Assembly: GCA_937915765.1 (NCBI GenBank)
Contig: CALGHE010000043.1
Coordinates: 1-32,266, forward strand
DNA length: 32,266 bases
Direction: 5' to 3'
Source of the DNA: an uncultured Bacteroidales bacterium
GTDB taxonomy: Bacteria > Bacteroidota > Bacteroidia > Bacteroidales > Paludibacteraceae
In this document: positions 21,152 through 28,714 of the stretch, piece after piece
Position numbering within the stretch: position 1 is the first letter of the stretch
How the letters are laid out: the number at the start of each line of letters is the position of its first letter
Notes under the pieces: model-generated
Told to the model about the DNA's origin: nothing
Databases searched by the model: none
What the model saw: only the letters and a program-made list of their open reading frames with translations
Translations under genes and position numbers: made by a program

Positions 21152-22537
21152 ATGAAGAAGATTCTTTTTGTCTTGATGCTTCTAAGTTTGGCGTCAAGTT
21201 TTAGTGCTTATTCTGTAGAGGAACGATTCAGAAACGGATGCGAGCTTATTTACTCTACTATAAATCTTGAAGACAGGGAGGAGAGCATATCTCTGTATAA
21301 AAAAGACCAGGTGGCGTATTTCAGAAACGACACTGCTTTTGTGGTGGCGGTTACGTTTGACCATGATTTGGACCCTTTCTGGCGTGCCGACGAGTTGCAG
21401 CATTTGCCGATAGAGGGGCAGTTTGCATACGATATTGCAGAAAAAATCATCTACGCATCAGCAGGCAAATTGTATGAGTCTTATTGGAAAGATGAGGCGT
21501 GGACTGCGGGGAAGTCGTTGAAAATCAAAATGAAGGATAAAAAGGATGTAGTGTCTAATTTGCCTAACGCGAAAGATATTCAGGCTGTGTTTAACCCGAC
21601 GCTGACCAAAGACGGCAAGCGCTTGTTCTTCTCGGCTGTTTCTGATGGGCAGGTCGAGCGCGGACTTGACTTGTGGTGCTCGGAACTTAACGGAAAGGGC
21701 GAGTGGGAGAAGCCGCGTCATCTGGGCTTTGACGTTAATTCTGACGCAAATGAGGATTTCCCTTTTGTGGTGGGCGACACGCTTTTGTACTTTTCATCTG
21801 ACCGTCCGGGCGGTTTAGGCTGGGACTTGTATTACATCGACCTGAGAGAGCAGAACCCGAAGGTGAAATTCTCTGTGCTCAGCACTGTGGGCGATGAGCT
21901 TGGTCTTGTGATTGTAGAGGACAGAGTGCATGTGATTTCTAACAAAAGGGGAAATAACGATATTTACAAAGCTCAGTTGCCGCCTCGTAAACGCAAAAGT
22001 GTAAAGAGCGGCGATGCGGCGGCAAAGGCGGAAAACAAAAAGACGGACAGTGTTGTTAATCTGAAAAAGGCGGAAAGCGAAGGCAAGGAGGTTCAGGCGG
22101 ATATTCCGGAAGAGAAAAAGGACAGCTTATACATCGCGTCTATAAAGTCTGCTGCGGAAAATGAGTCGTCGGAAAAAATTACAGAAAACATATCCGGCAC
22201 GTTTGACAAGCGAATCTTCTATTTTGACCTTAACGACGACCGTCTGAGCAGCCGTTATGACAAGGATTTTGATCAGCTGATGGATTTCATCAACAAAAAT
22301 CCGGACAAGAAGTTCCTGATATCCGGCTTTACGGACGAGCGAGGGACAGAGGAGTATAATTTGGAACTCTCTAAGCGTAGGGCAAAACGTGTTTACAACG
22401 TGTTGTGCAAACGAGGCGTGAATCCGAAGAGGCTGATGTTTGTGGGGCTTGGCACTCAGGGACTTGTAATAAAGAATGCGAAGAAAGAGAGCGAGCATCA
22501 GAAGAATAGACGTGTTGAAATAAGGCTTGTTGACTGA
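21152..22537 (+). CDS. PD40 beta-propeller/OmpA-domain envelope protein, PorE-like
   Basis: The frame begins earlier, but MKKILFVLMLLSLASSFSAY at 21152 is a standard signal peptide, giving 461 residues. There is no lipobox Cys. Residues ~25-300 hold PD40/TolB-type propeller repeats: FNPTLTKDGKRLFFSAVSDG, LDLWCSEL, FPFVVGDTLLYFSSDRPGGL and GWDLYYIDL. A Lys/Glu-rich linker (~300-350) leads to an OmpA C-terminal peptidoglycan-binding domain: ISGFTDERGTEEYNLELSKR, AKRVYNVLCKRG, MFVGLGTQG and RRVEIRLVD at the end. It probably bridges the outer-membrane machinery and the cell wall. The same PD40-OmpA pairing occurs in T9SS protein PorE, which in addition has TPR repeats and is a lipoprotein. porX follows after 33 bases, strengthening a T9SS link. 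Confidence 0.8.
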   Translation: MKKILFVLMLLSLASSFSAYSVEERFRNGCELIYSTINLEDREESISLYKKDQVAYFRNDTAFVVAVTFDHDLDPFWRADELQHLPIEGQFAYDIAEKIIYASAGKLYESYWKDEAWTAGKSLKIKMKDKKDVVSNLPNAKDIQAVFNPTLTKDGKRLFFSAVSDGQVERGLDLWCSELNGKGEWEKPRHLGFDVNSDANEDFPFVVGDTLLYFSSDRPGGLGWDLYYIDLREQNPKVKFSVLSTVGDELGLVIVEDRVHVISNKRGNNDIYKAQLPPRKRKSVKSGDAAAKAENKKTDSVVNLKKAESEGKEVQADIPEEKKDSLYIASIKSAAENESSEKITENISGTFDKRIFYFDLNDDRLSSRYDKDFDQLMDFINKNPDKKFLISGFTDERGTEEYNLELSKRRAKRVYNVLCKRGVNPKRLMFVGLGTQGLVIKNAKKESEHQKNRRVEIRLVD

Positions 22538-22570
22538 TATTTATAGTGTGAAATTTTAAAGGTTAGGCGT

Positions 22571-24124
22571 ATGAAACAAGGTAGAATATTATGGGCAGAC
22601 GATGAGATTGATTTGCTTAAGGCTCATGTGCTTTTTCTGGAGTCTAAAGGGTATGATGTGGTTAGTGTGAATAATGGTCAGGATGCGGTTGACGCGTGCA
22701 GAGAGAGCCATTTTGACATAATCTTCCTTGATGAAAATATGCCCGGACTGAGCGGTCTGGAGGCTCTGACTCTGATAAAGGAGGCGGACGGGACCGTGCC
22801 TGTTGTTATGATAACCAAGAGCGAGGAGGAGAACATCATGGAGCAGGCTATAGGTAAAAAAATTGCAGACTATCTGATAAAGCCTGTCAACCCTAACCAA
22901 ATTTTGCTCTCGCTGAAGAAAAACATCAACAAGAGCGAGATAATAAGAGATATGACAACAGATAGCTACCGCTCTGAGTTTGGACGTATTGGAATGCAGA
23001 TAAACGACTCTCTTACGTTTGACGACTGGAAGGAGGTTTACAAGAAGATTGTCTATTGGGAACTGGAACTTACAAATACAGGGAATCAGATGGACGAGGT
23101 GCTGAGGATGCAGAAGGACGAGGCAAACTCAACTTTTGTAAAATTTGTGAAGAAGAATTACGAAAGCTGGTTCGGCAAGGATGCGGAGGATCGCCCTATG
23201 ATGAGTCCGGATGTGTTTAAAACATCGTTGTTCCCGTTATTGGACAATGGCGAAAAGGTCTTTTTTGTGGTGTTTGACAATTTCAGGTACGACCAGTGGC
23301 GTATGATAAAAGAGGAACTTAGCTCTGATTTTGTGGTGGAGAACGAAAACATCTATTGCAGCATATTGCCTACGGCAACGCAGTATGCGCGCAATGCCAT
23401 ATTCTCCGGCCTGATGCCTCTGCAGATGCAGAAAATGTATCCGAAGCTATGGGTTGACGAAGATGAGGAGGAAGGCAAGAACCTTTATGAAGAGGAGTTG
23501 ATACAGACGCAGTTAGACCGTTTCAGGAAACGATACTCATTTTCGTATCACAAGATAAACGACAGTGTTTCGTGCGAGAAACTTGTTGATGCTCTGCCGA
23601 GTCTTTCTGACAAACAGCTGAACGTGGTGGTGTTCAACTTTGTGGATATGCTTTCGCACGCGCGCACGGACTCCAAGATGATACGAGAACTGGCCTCGAC
23701 AGAGGCGGCTTACAGGTCGCTTACCGTGTCGTGGTTCAAACACTCGCCGATAATACAGTTTTTTAAAAAACTTGCGGAACGAGACGTTAAGGTGGTGATT
23801 ACAACAGACCACGGCACAATTCGTGTGGATAAGGCTATACGTGTGATTGGCGACCGAAATACGAACACAAACCTGAGATACAAGGTTGGGAAAAACCTGG
23901 ATTACAATGCTAAGGAGGTGTTCGCAGTGAAGCAGCCGGAGAAGATAGGCTTGCCGTTGCTTAATGTCAGCTCTTCGTACATATTTGCGTGCAACGACGA
24001 TTTCTTTGCGTACCCTAATAATTATAATTATTACGTGCAGTACTACAAAGACACATTCCAGCATGGAGGCATTTCGATGGAAGAGATGCTGATACCGATA
24101 GCGACAGTCAAGCCGAAGCGGTAA
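22571..24124 (+). CDS. porX: PorX, T9SS response regulator with PglZ domain
   Basis: A 517-residue cytoplasmic protein. The receiver domain (1-120) has the acidic pair Asp10-Asp11, phospho-acceptor Asp54 in FLDENMPG, Thr82 and Lys104 in LIKP. A linker is followed by a PglZ domain of the alkaline phosphatase superfamily, with FFVVFDNFRYDQW, SILPTATQYARNAIFSG (Thr268 or Thr270 likely nucleophile), VVITTDHGTIRVDKA and FQHGGISMEEMLIPI giving the expected metal-binding Asp/His set. This receiver-PglZ fusion of about 515 residues is PorX, partner of the kinase PorY, which controls T9SS gene expression in Porphyromonas and relatives. It starts 33 bases after the PD40-OmpA gene, so they are probably co-transcribed. 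porY is not in the window. The convergent recQ ends six bases beyond its stop. Confidence 0.93.
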   Translation: MKQGRILWADDEIDLLKAHVLFLESKGYDVVSVNNGQDAVDACRESHFDIIFLDENMPGLSGLEALTLIKEADGTVPVVMITKSEEENIMEQAIGKKIADYLIKPVNPNQILLSLKKNINKSEIIRDMTTDSYRSEFGRIGMQINDSLTFDDWKEVYKKIVYWELELTNTGNQMDEVLRMQKDEANSTFVKFVKKNYESWFGKDAEDRPMMSPDVFKTSLFPLLDNGEKVFFVVFDNFRYDQWRMIKEELSSDFVVENENIYCSILPTATQYARNAIFSGLMPLQMQKMYPKLWVDEDEEEGKNLYEEELIQTQLDRFRKRYSFSYHKINDSVSCEKLVDALPSLSDKQLNVVVFNFVDMLSHARTDSKMIRELASTEAAYRSLTVSWFKHSPIIQFFKKLAERDVKVVITTDHGTIRVDKAIRVIGDRNTNTNLRYKVGKNLDYNAKEVFAVKQPEKIGLPLLNVSSSYIFACNDDFFAYPNNYNYYVQYYKDTFQHGGISMEEMLIPIATVKPKR

Positions 24125-24130
24125 GCCGTC

Positions 24131-26035
24131 TTATTCAGGAAGAGAGACCATATTGTCGTCTGTCATGATGAGCAGCTTCTCGTCCAGCATCCAGCGGATG
24201 GTGAGCTTTGCAAGTTCGTCGTTGTCCGAAGCTTGTTGCCTAAGGCTGAAAATAGGCAGTTTTTGCGAGGTTGAAAGTATCTGCGCAATCTTGGCTCTGA
24301 CAGCCTCAACCTCATCGTCAGCAATTCTCCTCCTGCCTTTGTTGCGGCAAATGTCGCACACGTTGCAAGGCTCGGAGTCTGTCTCGCCGAAGTAACTGAG
24401 AAGCAGTTTGCTTCGGCAGTGAAAATCGTCGGTGGCATATTCCAGAACTTTGCTGATGCGCTTTTCGAAACGCTCCAGACGATCGTCGTAAACCTTTTTG
24501 CCAAGGTTTACATACTTAGGGTCAAGCCGTTCCTGCTTGAAAATTATGTAAGCCGTTTTTTTGTCCGGCACGTAGTCTATGATGCCCATTTTGCGCAGCA
24601 GAGTGAGAGACTCGTATATCTGTTCGCGAGACATGTTCAGTTTAGAGGCCAGCATCAGTTCGTCTATATACGCATATTCGGCAAACAGTCCGGTGTAAGA
24701 GCGCAGAATCAGTTTCATCAGTTCTTCGGTCTCTTTGCTGATGTTCTGATGATAAAGCTCCTCCTTTGTCGTGGTGAACATGACGCGCGAGCCTGAGTTT
24801 GCCTCCTCTGTTAGTTCAAGGTATCCGCCCTGCTCAAGTATCTTCAGCGCACTGTAAGTTTGCAGCACGTTAAGTTTGAAGGCGGAGCAGAAGTTTGCAA
24901 GGCTGAACTCGTACATACGCTCAAGGCCGTACCCTTCGCCAATTTCGTAAAAGTTAAACACAGAACAGTAAACTTTGCGCACAAACTCCTTGTCAGGGAA
25001 ATTGTCTGAGATGCGCTTCTTCAATTTTGTGCTGTCAGACCGGTTGAAAAGCAAAACTGCATAAGCCGTCTTTTCGTCACGGCCAGCGCGTCCCGCCTCC
25101 TGAAAATAAGCTTCCAGAGTATCTGGCAGGTCCAAGTGAATAACAGTTCTCACGTCCGGCTTGTCGATGCCCATGCCAAAAGCGTTCGTTGCGACGATGA
25201 CCCTGCAAGAGCCGTCTTTCCATGCGTTCTGTTTCTGGTCCTTGCTCTCGTTAGTCAGTCCGGCGTGATAATTGTCAGCCGAGATGCCTTGCTGCACCAG
25301 ATAATCTGCAATCTCCTTCGTCTTTTTTCTGTTACGCACATATACTATGGAAGTTCCGGGAACCTTGTTCAGTATATTAAGCATAGAGCCGTACTTGTCG
25401 TCAGTGTGTCTGACTATGTACGCAATATTTTTTCGAGCGAAACTCTTTTTGAAGAACTTTCCGTTCCTGAATTTGAGCTGAGCCTGAATATCGTCAACAA
25501 CCTCCGGGGTGGCGGTGGCGGTAAGAGCAAGAATTGGAGCGTCCGGGATAATATCTCTTATTTCGGCAATCTTCAGATAAGACGGTCTGAAGTCGTAGCC
25601 CCATTGGGAGATGCAGTGAGACTCGTCCACCGCAATCATGCAAACCTGAGCCTGCCTGATTTTTGTTATAAAAAGCTCAGTGCCAAGACGTTCCGGAGAG
25701 ATGTACAGAAACTTGTAGCCGCCAAGTATGCAGTTGTCCAGTGTCAGGAGAATATCTTGCCGAGTCATTCCGGAATAGATGGCGGCAGCCTTTATGCCAC
25801 GTTTTTTCAGATTGTCAACCTGGTCTTTCATCAAGGCGATAAGAGGTGTCACGACAAGGCACAGCCCCTCCATAGCGAGAGCCGGCACCTGAAACGTGAT
25901 GCTCTTTCCGCCGCCCGTAGGCATAAGCCCGAGAGTGTCGTGTCCGGAACCGACAGATGCGATTATCTCCTCCTGCAATGGACGGAAATTGTCGTAGCCC
26001 CAATGCTCTTTCAGTATTTTGCGATAAATGCTCAA
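24131..26035 (-). CDS. recQ: RecQ-type ATP-dependent DNA helicase
   Basis: A 3'-5' DNA helicase for recombination and replication-fork repair. An ATG at 26152 is in frame, but the good promoter at 26083-26113 lies inside that extension. The family N-terminus (SIYRKILKEHWGYDNFRPLQ) begins at a TTG at 26035, so a TTG start giving 634 residues is preferred. Motifs: Q-motif region FRPLQ, Walker A MPTGGGKS (Lys44), AVDESHCISQWGYDFRP (DExH and aromatic-rich loop), ATNAFGMGIDKPDVR and QEAGRAGRDEK. The RQC zinc site is HCRSKLLLSYFGE followed by CNVCDIC, and a winged-helix region follows. No HRDC domain can be seen at the end. It is convergent with porX. Confidence 0.93.
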   Translation of the reverse strand: MSIYRKILKEHWGYDNFRPLQEEIIASVGSGHDTLGLMPTGGGKSITFQVPALAMEGLCLVVTPLIALMKDQVDNLKKRGIKAAAIYSGMTRQDILLTLDNCILGGYKFLYISPERLGTELFITKIRQAQVCMIAVDESHCISQWGYDFRPSYLKIAEIRDIIPDAPILALTATATPEVVDDIQAQLKFRNGKFFKKSFARKNIAYIVRHTDDKYGSMLNILNKVPGTSIVYVRNRKKTKEIADYLVQQGISADNYHAGLTNESKDQKQNAWKDGSCRVIVATNAFGMGIDKPDVRTVIHLDLPDTLEAYFQEAGRAGRDEKTAYAVLLFNRSDSTKLKKRISDNFPDKEFVRKVYCSVFNFYEIGEGYGLERMYEFSLANFCSAFKLNVLQTYSALKILEQGGYLELTEEANSGSRVMFTTTKEELYHQNISKETEELMKLILRSYTGLFAEYAYIDELMLASKLNMSREQIYESLTLLRKMGIIDYVPDKKTAYIIFKQERLDPKYVNLGKKVYDDRLERFEKRISKVLEYATDDFHCRSKLLLSYFGETDSEPCNVCDICRNKGRRRIADDEVEAVRAKIAQILSTSQKLPIFSLRQQASDNDELAKLTIRWMLDEKLLIMTDDNMVSLPE

Positions 26036-26082
26036 AATCAGTCTAAAATAGTAAACAGCGGCAGACTTGCCTTTGAATGATG

Positions 26083-26113
26083 CAAAAGTAACACTTTGAG
26101 ATGAAATGTCAAA
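26083..26113 (-). promoter_or_regulatory. Promoter of recQ
   Basis: On the minus strand TTTG (26113-26110), a 19-base spacer and TACTTTTG (26090-26083). The predicted start near 26076 lies downstream of the only in-frame ATG (26152), which supports the TTG start at 26035. Confidence 0.65.
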
Positions 26114-26242
26114 ACATAAGGCTGCGGAAACTGTGAAAAAAACGAGACACATCCGTTCATGTTAATTTAAGAAAGTAGCCATAAGCAAAGGTCGCGCAGA
26201 GTAAAATGTTTGATTCGTATATTATTGATAATCAATAAATTA

Positions 26243-26251
26243 CCCCCCCCC
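26243..26251 (+). repeat. Homopolymeric tract of nine C
   Basis: A run of nine C in an otherwise AT-rich intergenic region, 37 bases before the upstream element of the DUF3592-like gene promoter. Such tracts are prone to slipped-strand length changes. Confidence 0.85.
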
Positions 26252-26287
26252 TAATGATATTTTGACACATAAAAAAGAGAAAGATGC

Positions 26288-26319
26288 TTTGGAAAGTTCG
26301 AGGAGATTTTCTACCTTTG
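26288..26319 (+). promoter_or_regulatory. Promoter of the DUF3592-like gene
   Basis: TTTG (26288-26291), a 20-base spacer and TACCTTTG (26312-26319), a textbook Bacteroidota promoter. It gives a leader of about 98 bases before the ATG at 26424. Confidence 0.75.
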
Positions 26320-26423
26320 CAAAGATAATTGTTTGTCAGTAGTGGTTTTAGTCGGGTTCTGGCTGCTTGCTGACGAGTTGAATACAGAACCTTTTAATTT
26401 AAAATATATATAAATAATTAATC

Positions 26424-26924
26424 ATGGGAGAGACTGTAGATAAGTTAGGGGCCGCTTTTGGTTTCCTAAAAAGTTCATTCATTGCCTTTGTTGCGCTTTT
26501 GTTTGCATGGTTTAGTTTTCAAGGTTTCAGAGGAGCAGGCATTGAAGATTTGCAAACAATGCTGAACGACAGTACGAGCACCATAGCTGTTATGGATTCT
26601 GTGTATCAAATCAGTACGGGCAAGCTTGGAACGTCTTACGAGGTGACGTGCATTTATCAGGTTGATGGCAAAGAGTATAGGACACCGTTGACGGTTGATG
26701 AGGATCCTGGTTCGGACGACTTTCTTCCTATCTTCCGTATTTACTATTTGAAGTCGGACCCTTCAGTAATCTGCCGAGATCCGGAAAAGGAAATTGCAAA
26801 GAAAGAGGAGGATTCTGGCAGCATATTTTATTTGGTATTAACTATCGGCTGTGGCTTGTTTGGCGTTATTATGGCGCTGTCGGCTATAGGAAAATTTAAA
26901 ATCCTTGCAAGTAGTGAGAATTAG
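26424..26924 (+). CDS. DUF3592-like two-helix membrane protein
   Basis: A 166-residue protein with a hydrophobic helix at about 14-33 (FLKSSFIAFVALLFAWFSFQ) and another at about 131-152 (SIFYLVLTIGCGLFGVIMAL). Between them is a soluble domain with VTCIYQVDGKEYRTPLTVDE and IFRIYYLKSDPSVICRDPEK. The order helix, small beta domain ending in a tyrosine-proline-type motif, helix is that of DUF3592, a family of unknown function. The soluble part probably faces the periplasm or cell exterior. It has its own promoter and a strong terminator, so it is a single-gene unit. The nine-C tract upstream may affect its expression. Family placement is moderately sure. Confidence 0.65.
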   Translation: MGETVDKLGAAFGFLKSSFIAFVALLFAWFSFQGFRGAGIEDLQTMLNDSTSTIAVMDSVYQISTGKLGTSYEVTCIYQVDGKEYRTPLTVDEDPGSDDFLPIFRIYYLKSDPSVICRDPEKEIAKKEEDSGSIFYLVLTIGCGLFGVIMALSAIGKFKILASSEN

Positions 26925-26952
26925 TTCAGACAAAGTTGAGACAAAAGATATG

Positions 26953-26993
26953 CTCGTCATTGGCAAGTTGTGCCGATGGCGAGTTTCTTTTTA
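26953..26993 (+). terminator. Terminator of the DUF3592-like gene
   Basis: CTCGTCATTGGC (26953-26964) pairs over twelve positions, two of them G-U, with GCCGATGGCGAG (26972-26983). The loop is seven bases and the stem is followed by TTTCTTTTTA. Confidence 0.85.
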
Positions 26994-27124
26994 TCAGACT
27001 ATAGACCTCTTTTTAAGAAGGCAATTTTTCTCAGGTGCGACGTCAGCATCTCTCCACTTGTCCTAATTTGCAGAAGTAATCTAATTTTTAGAAGAGATAA
27101 TGCTTTTTATTTGCAAGTAATAGT

Positions 27125-27132
27125 TATTTTTG
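27125..27132 (+). promoter_or_regulatory. Possible -7 element of the DUF4403 gene
   Basis: TATTTTTG matches TAnnTTTG 42 bases before the ATG at 27175. No TTTG at the right distance is seen. Confidence 0.4.
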
Positions 27133-27174
27133 CGGAGTTTTGTAAATTTTGTTTAAGATTTTAATTTTTGTAGA

Positions 27175-28653
27175 ATGGATTTTAAAGTCGTTAGAAATAC
27201 ATTTATAGGAACGGTTGCTCTGTTGCTTTGCTCTGTTTGTCAGGCATTTGGAGCAGAAGAGCAGTCTGACTCTCTTGAGTTTGAAGCCGACTCCCTGTCG
27301 TTGGTGAAAGATTTGGTTGATGTGGATTCGCTTAGTGTGGATTCGCTTGCAGGAAAGCCGGAAGAACGTTACGATGATATTGTTTTTGTGCCTAAAACGT
27401 CGGTCTTTCATATACCTGTTGATATAAATATAAAGTTGCTGGAGAAAAAGATTAACGAAGGATTCAGCGGGCTTCTTTACGAGGATGCGAATATTGAGGA
27501 CGACAGCCTGATGATAAAGGCGTGGAAGCAGAAGGACTTTGTGATAAATTATGAAAATAAGGAGCTGTCTTACAGAATCCCTTTGAAATTGTGGATAAAG
27601 AAGAGGATAGACCTTGGCATCACTTATACAGACAGGGAGATAGAAGGCTCTATAGACATACAGCTGAGGACTAAAATTGGCTTTTCCAAAACGTGGGACT
27701 TGATAACAAAGACTACCATAGAAGGGTACGAATGGATAGAAAAGCCGGTGATTAAGATAGCCGGGCTGAATGTGCCTATCACAGTGTTTGCCAACAGCCT
27801 TATCGATGGCAACAAAGAGATGTTCAATCGCCGCATAGACGAGATGATAAGGCAGTTTGTGCCGCTGAACGGTTTTGCCAAAGAGATATGGACGATGGTT
27901 CAGGAGCCGATAGACATTTCGGCAGACGGGTACAAGGCGTGGATAAAGACAGTTCCGGAGGAGTTTTACACGACGCCTATAGTCGGAAGTTTGGGCCATA
28001 TAACAACTACGTTTGGGATAAAGTGCAAGATGTCGGTTTTCATGGGTGATGTCGCTTCGGCGAACAAGACTGTGAACAGCACATTGCCGCCGTTTAAGAT
28101 GTACACGAAGACCGACGAACGATTTTGCATGAATCTGGTGGCGGATATCCCTTATTATGTGATAGATTCTATCGCGAAAAGCACTCTTGTTGGCATGCAG
28201 CTTGGCGAGGGCAGGCACTCCGTCACTGTTGACAGCTTGTCTGTTTTCGGACAGGACGACAAGATTGTGATTGGCGTGAGGGTTTCAGGATTTATGAACG
28301 GCGACATTTACTTGAAGGGAGTGCCGTATTTTGAAAAGGAGACAACTTCTTTGCGCATAAAGGACGTTGACTATGAACTGGATACGAGGAATATTCTTGC
28401 AAAAACGGTCAACCTGTTCTACAAAAAGGGGCTGAAGAGAAAACTGGAGGAGGAGTTTGTCTTTTCTCTGAAAGACCAGTTTTATCTTGTGAAAGAGCTG
28501 AGCCGTTCCGAACTGTTCAACGCTCAGCTTATGGAGAATGTCTCGATGAACGGCTTTATCGACAATCTGGATGTTGACGGAATATATATCACAGCGCGAG
28601 GCTTGGCCATCGAGGTTAAATTGACAGGAAAGATGAAGCTGAGGGTTGAGTGA
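27175..28653 (+). CDS. DUF4403 family exported protein
   Basis: A 492-residue protein with a signal peptide of about 26 residues (hydrophobic core FIGTVALLLCSVCQAFG; not a good lipobox). An acidic Ser/Asp/Leu-rich linker follows (residues ~30-60, with SLSVDSLAG). The body matches DUF4403, a Bacteroidota family of exported proteins with a TULIP-like lipid-binding look: SVFHIPVDINIKLLEKKINE near the start, LSYRIPLKLWIKK, then PEEFYTTPIVGSLGHITTTF and a repeat of the fold in the C-terminal half. The function of the family is not established. It probably resides in the periplasm or the inner leaflet of the outer membrane. It is a single plus-strand gene, convergent with dnaE across a bidirectional terminator. 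Confidence 0.8.
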   Translation: MDFKVVRNTFIGTVALLLCSVCQAFGAEEQSDSLEFEADSLSLVKDLVDVDSLSVDSLAGKPEERYDDIVFVPKTSVFHIPVDINIKLLEKKINEGFSGLLYEDANIEDDSLMIKAWKQKDFVINYENKELSYRIPLKLWIKKRIDLGITYTDREIEGSIDIQLRTKIGFSKTWDLITKTTIEGYEWIEKPVIKIAGLNVPITVFANSLIDGNKEMFNRRIDEMIRQFVPLNGFAKEIWTMVQEPIDISADGYKAWIKTVPEEFYTTPIVGSLGHITTTFGIKCKMSVFMGDVASANKTVNSTLPPFKMYTKTDERFCMNLVADIPYYVIDSIAKSTLVGMQLGEGRHSVTVDSLSVFGQDDKIVIGVRVSGFMNGDIYLKGVPYFEKETTSLRIKDVDYELDTRNILAKTVNLFYKKGLKRKLEEEFVFSLKDQFYLVKELSRSELFNAQLMENVSMNGFIDNLDVDGIYITARGLAIEVKLTGKMKLRVE

Positions 28654-28666
28654 TGTATTCAAATAT

Positions 28667-28694
28667 AAAAAGGGGCAAATGAAGCCCCTTTTTT
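28667..28694. terminator. Bidirectional terminator between the DUF4403 gene and dnaE
   Basis: AAAAAGGGGC and GCCCCTTTTTT (28667-28694) form a stem with a seven-base loop and a T-run in both directions. It lies between the two convergent stops. Confidence 0.85.
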
Positions 28695-28714
28695 ATTGTG
28701 ACACGTTCTGAAAA

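Larger units (their letters stand above)
26036..26423. other. Intergenic region upstream of recQ and the DUF3592-like gene
   Basis: About 390 bases. It holds the recQ promoter (26083-26113), a run of nine C (26243-26251) and the promoter of the next plus-strand gene (26288-26319). No ORF or structured RNA was recognised in the rest. Confidence 0.6.

Noticed and set aside
25136..26080. 314-codon open frame antisense to recQ
   Set aside because: Overlaps the conserved helicase motifs completely and has no recognisable protein features.
27124..28218. Long open frame (364 codons) antisense to the DUF4403 gene
   Set aside because: His/Arg/Tyr-rich composition without domains; it mirrors a well-supported coding gene on the other strand.
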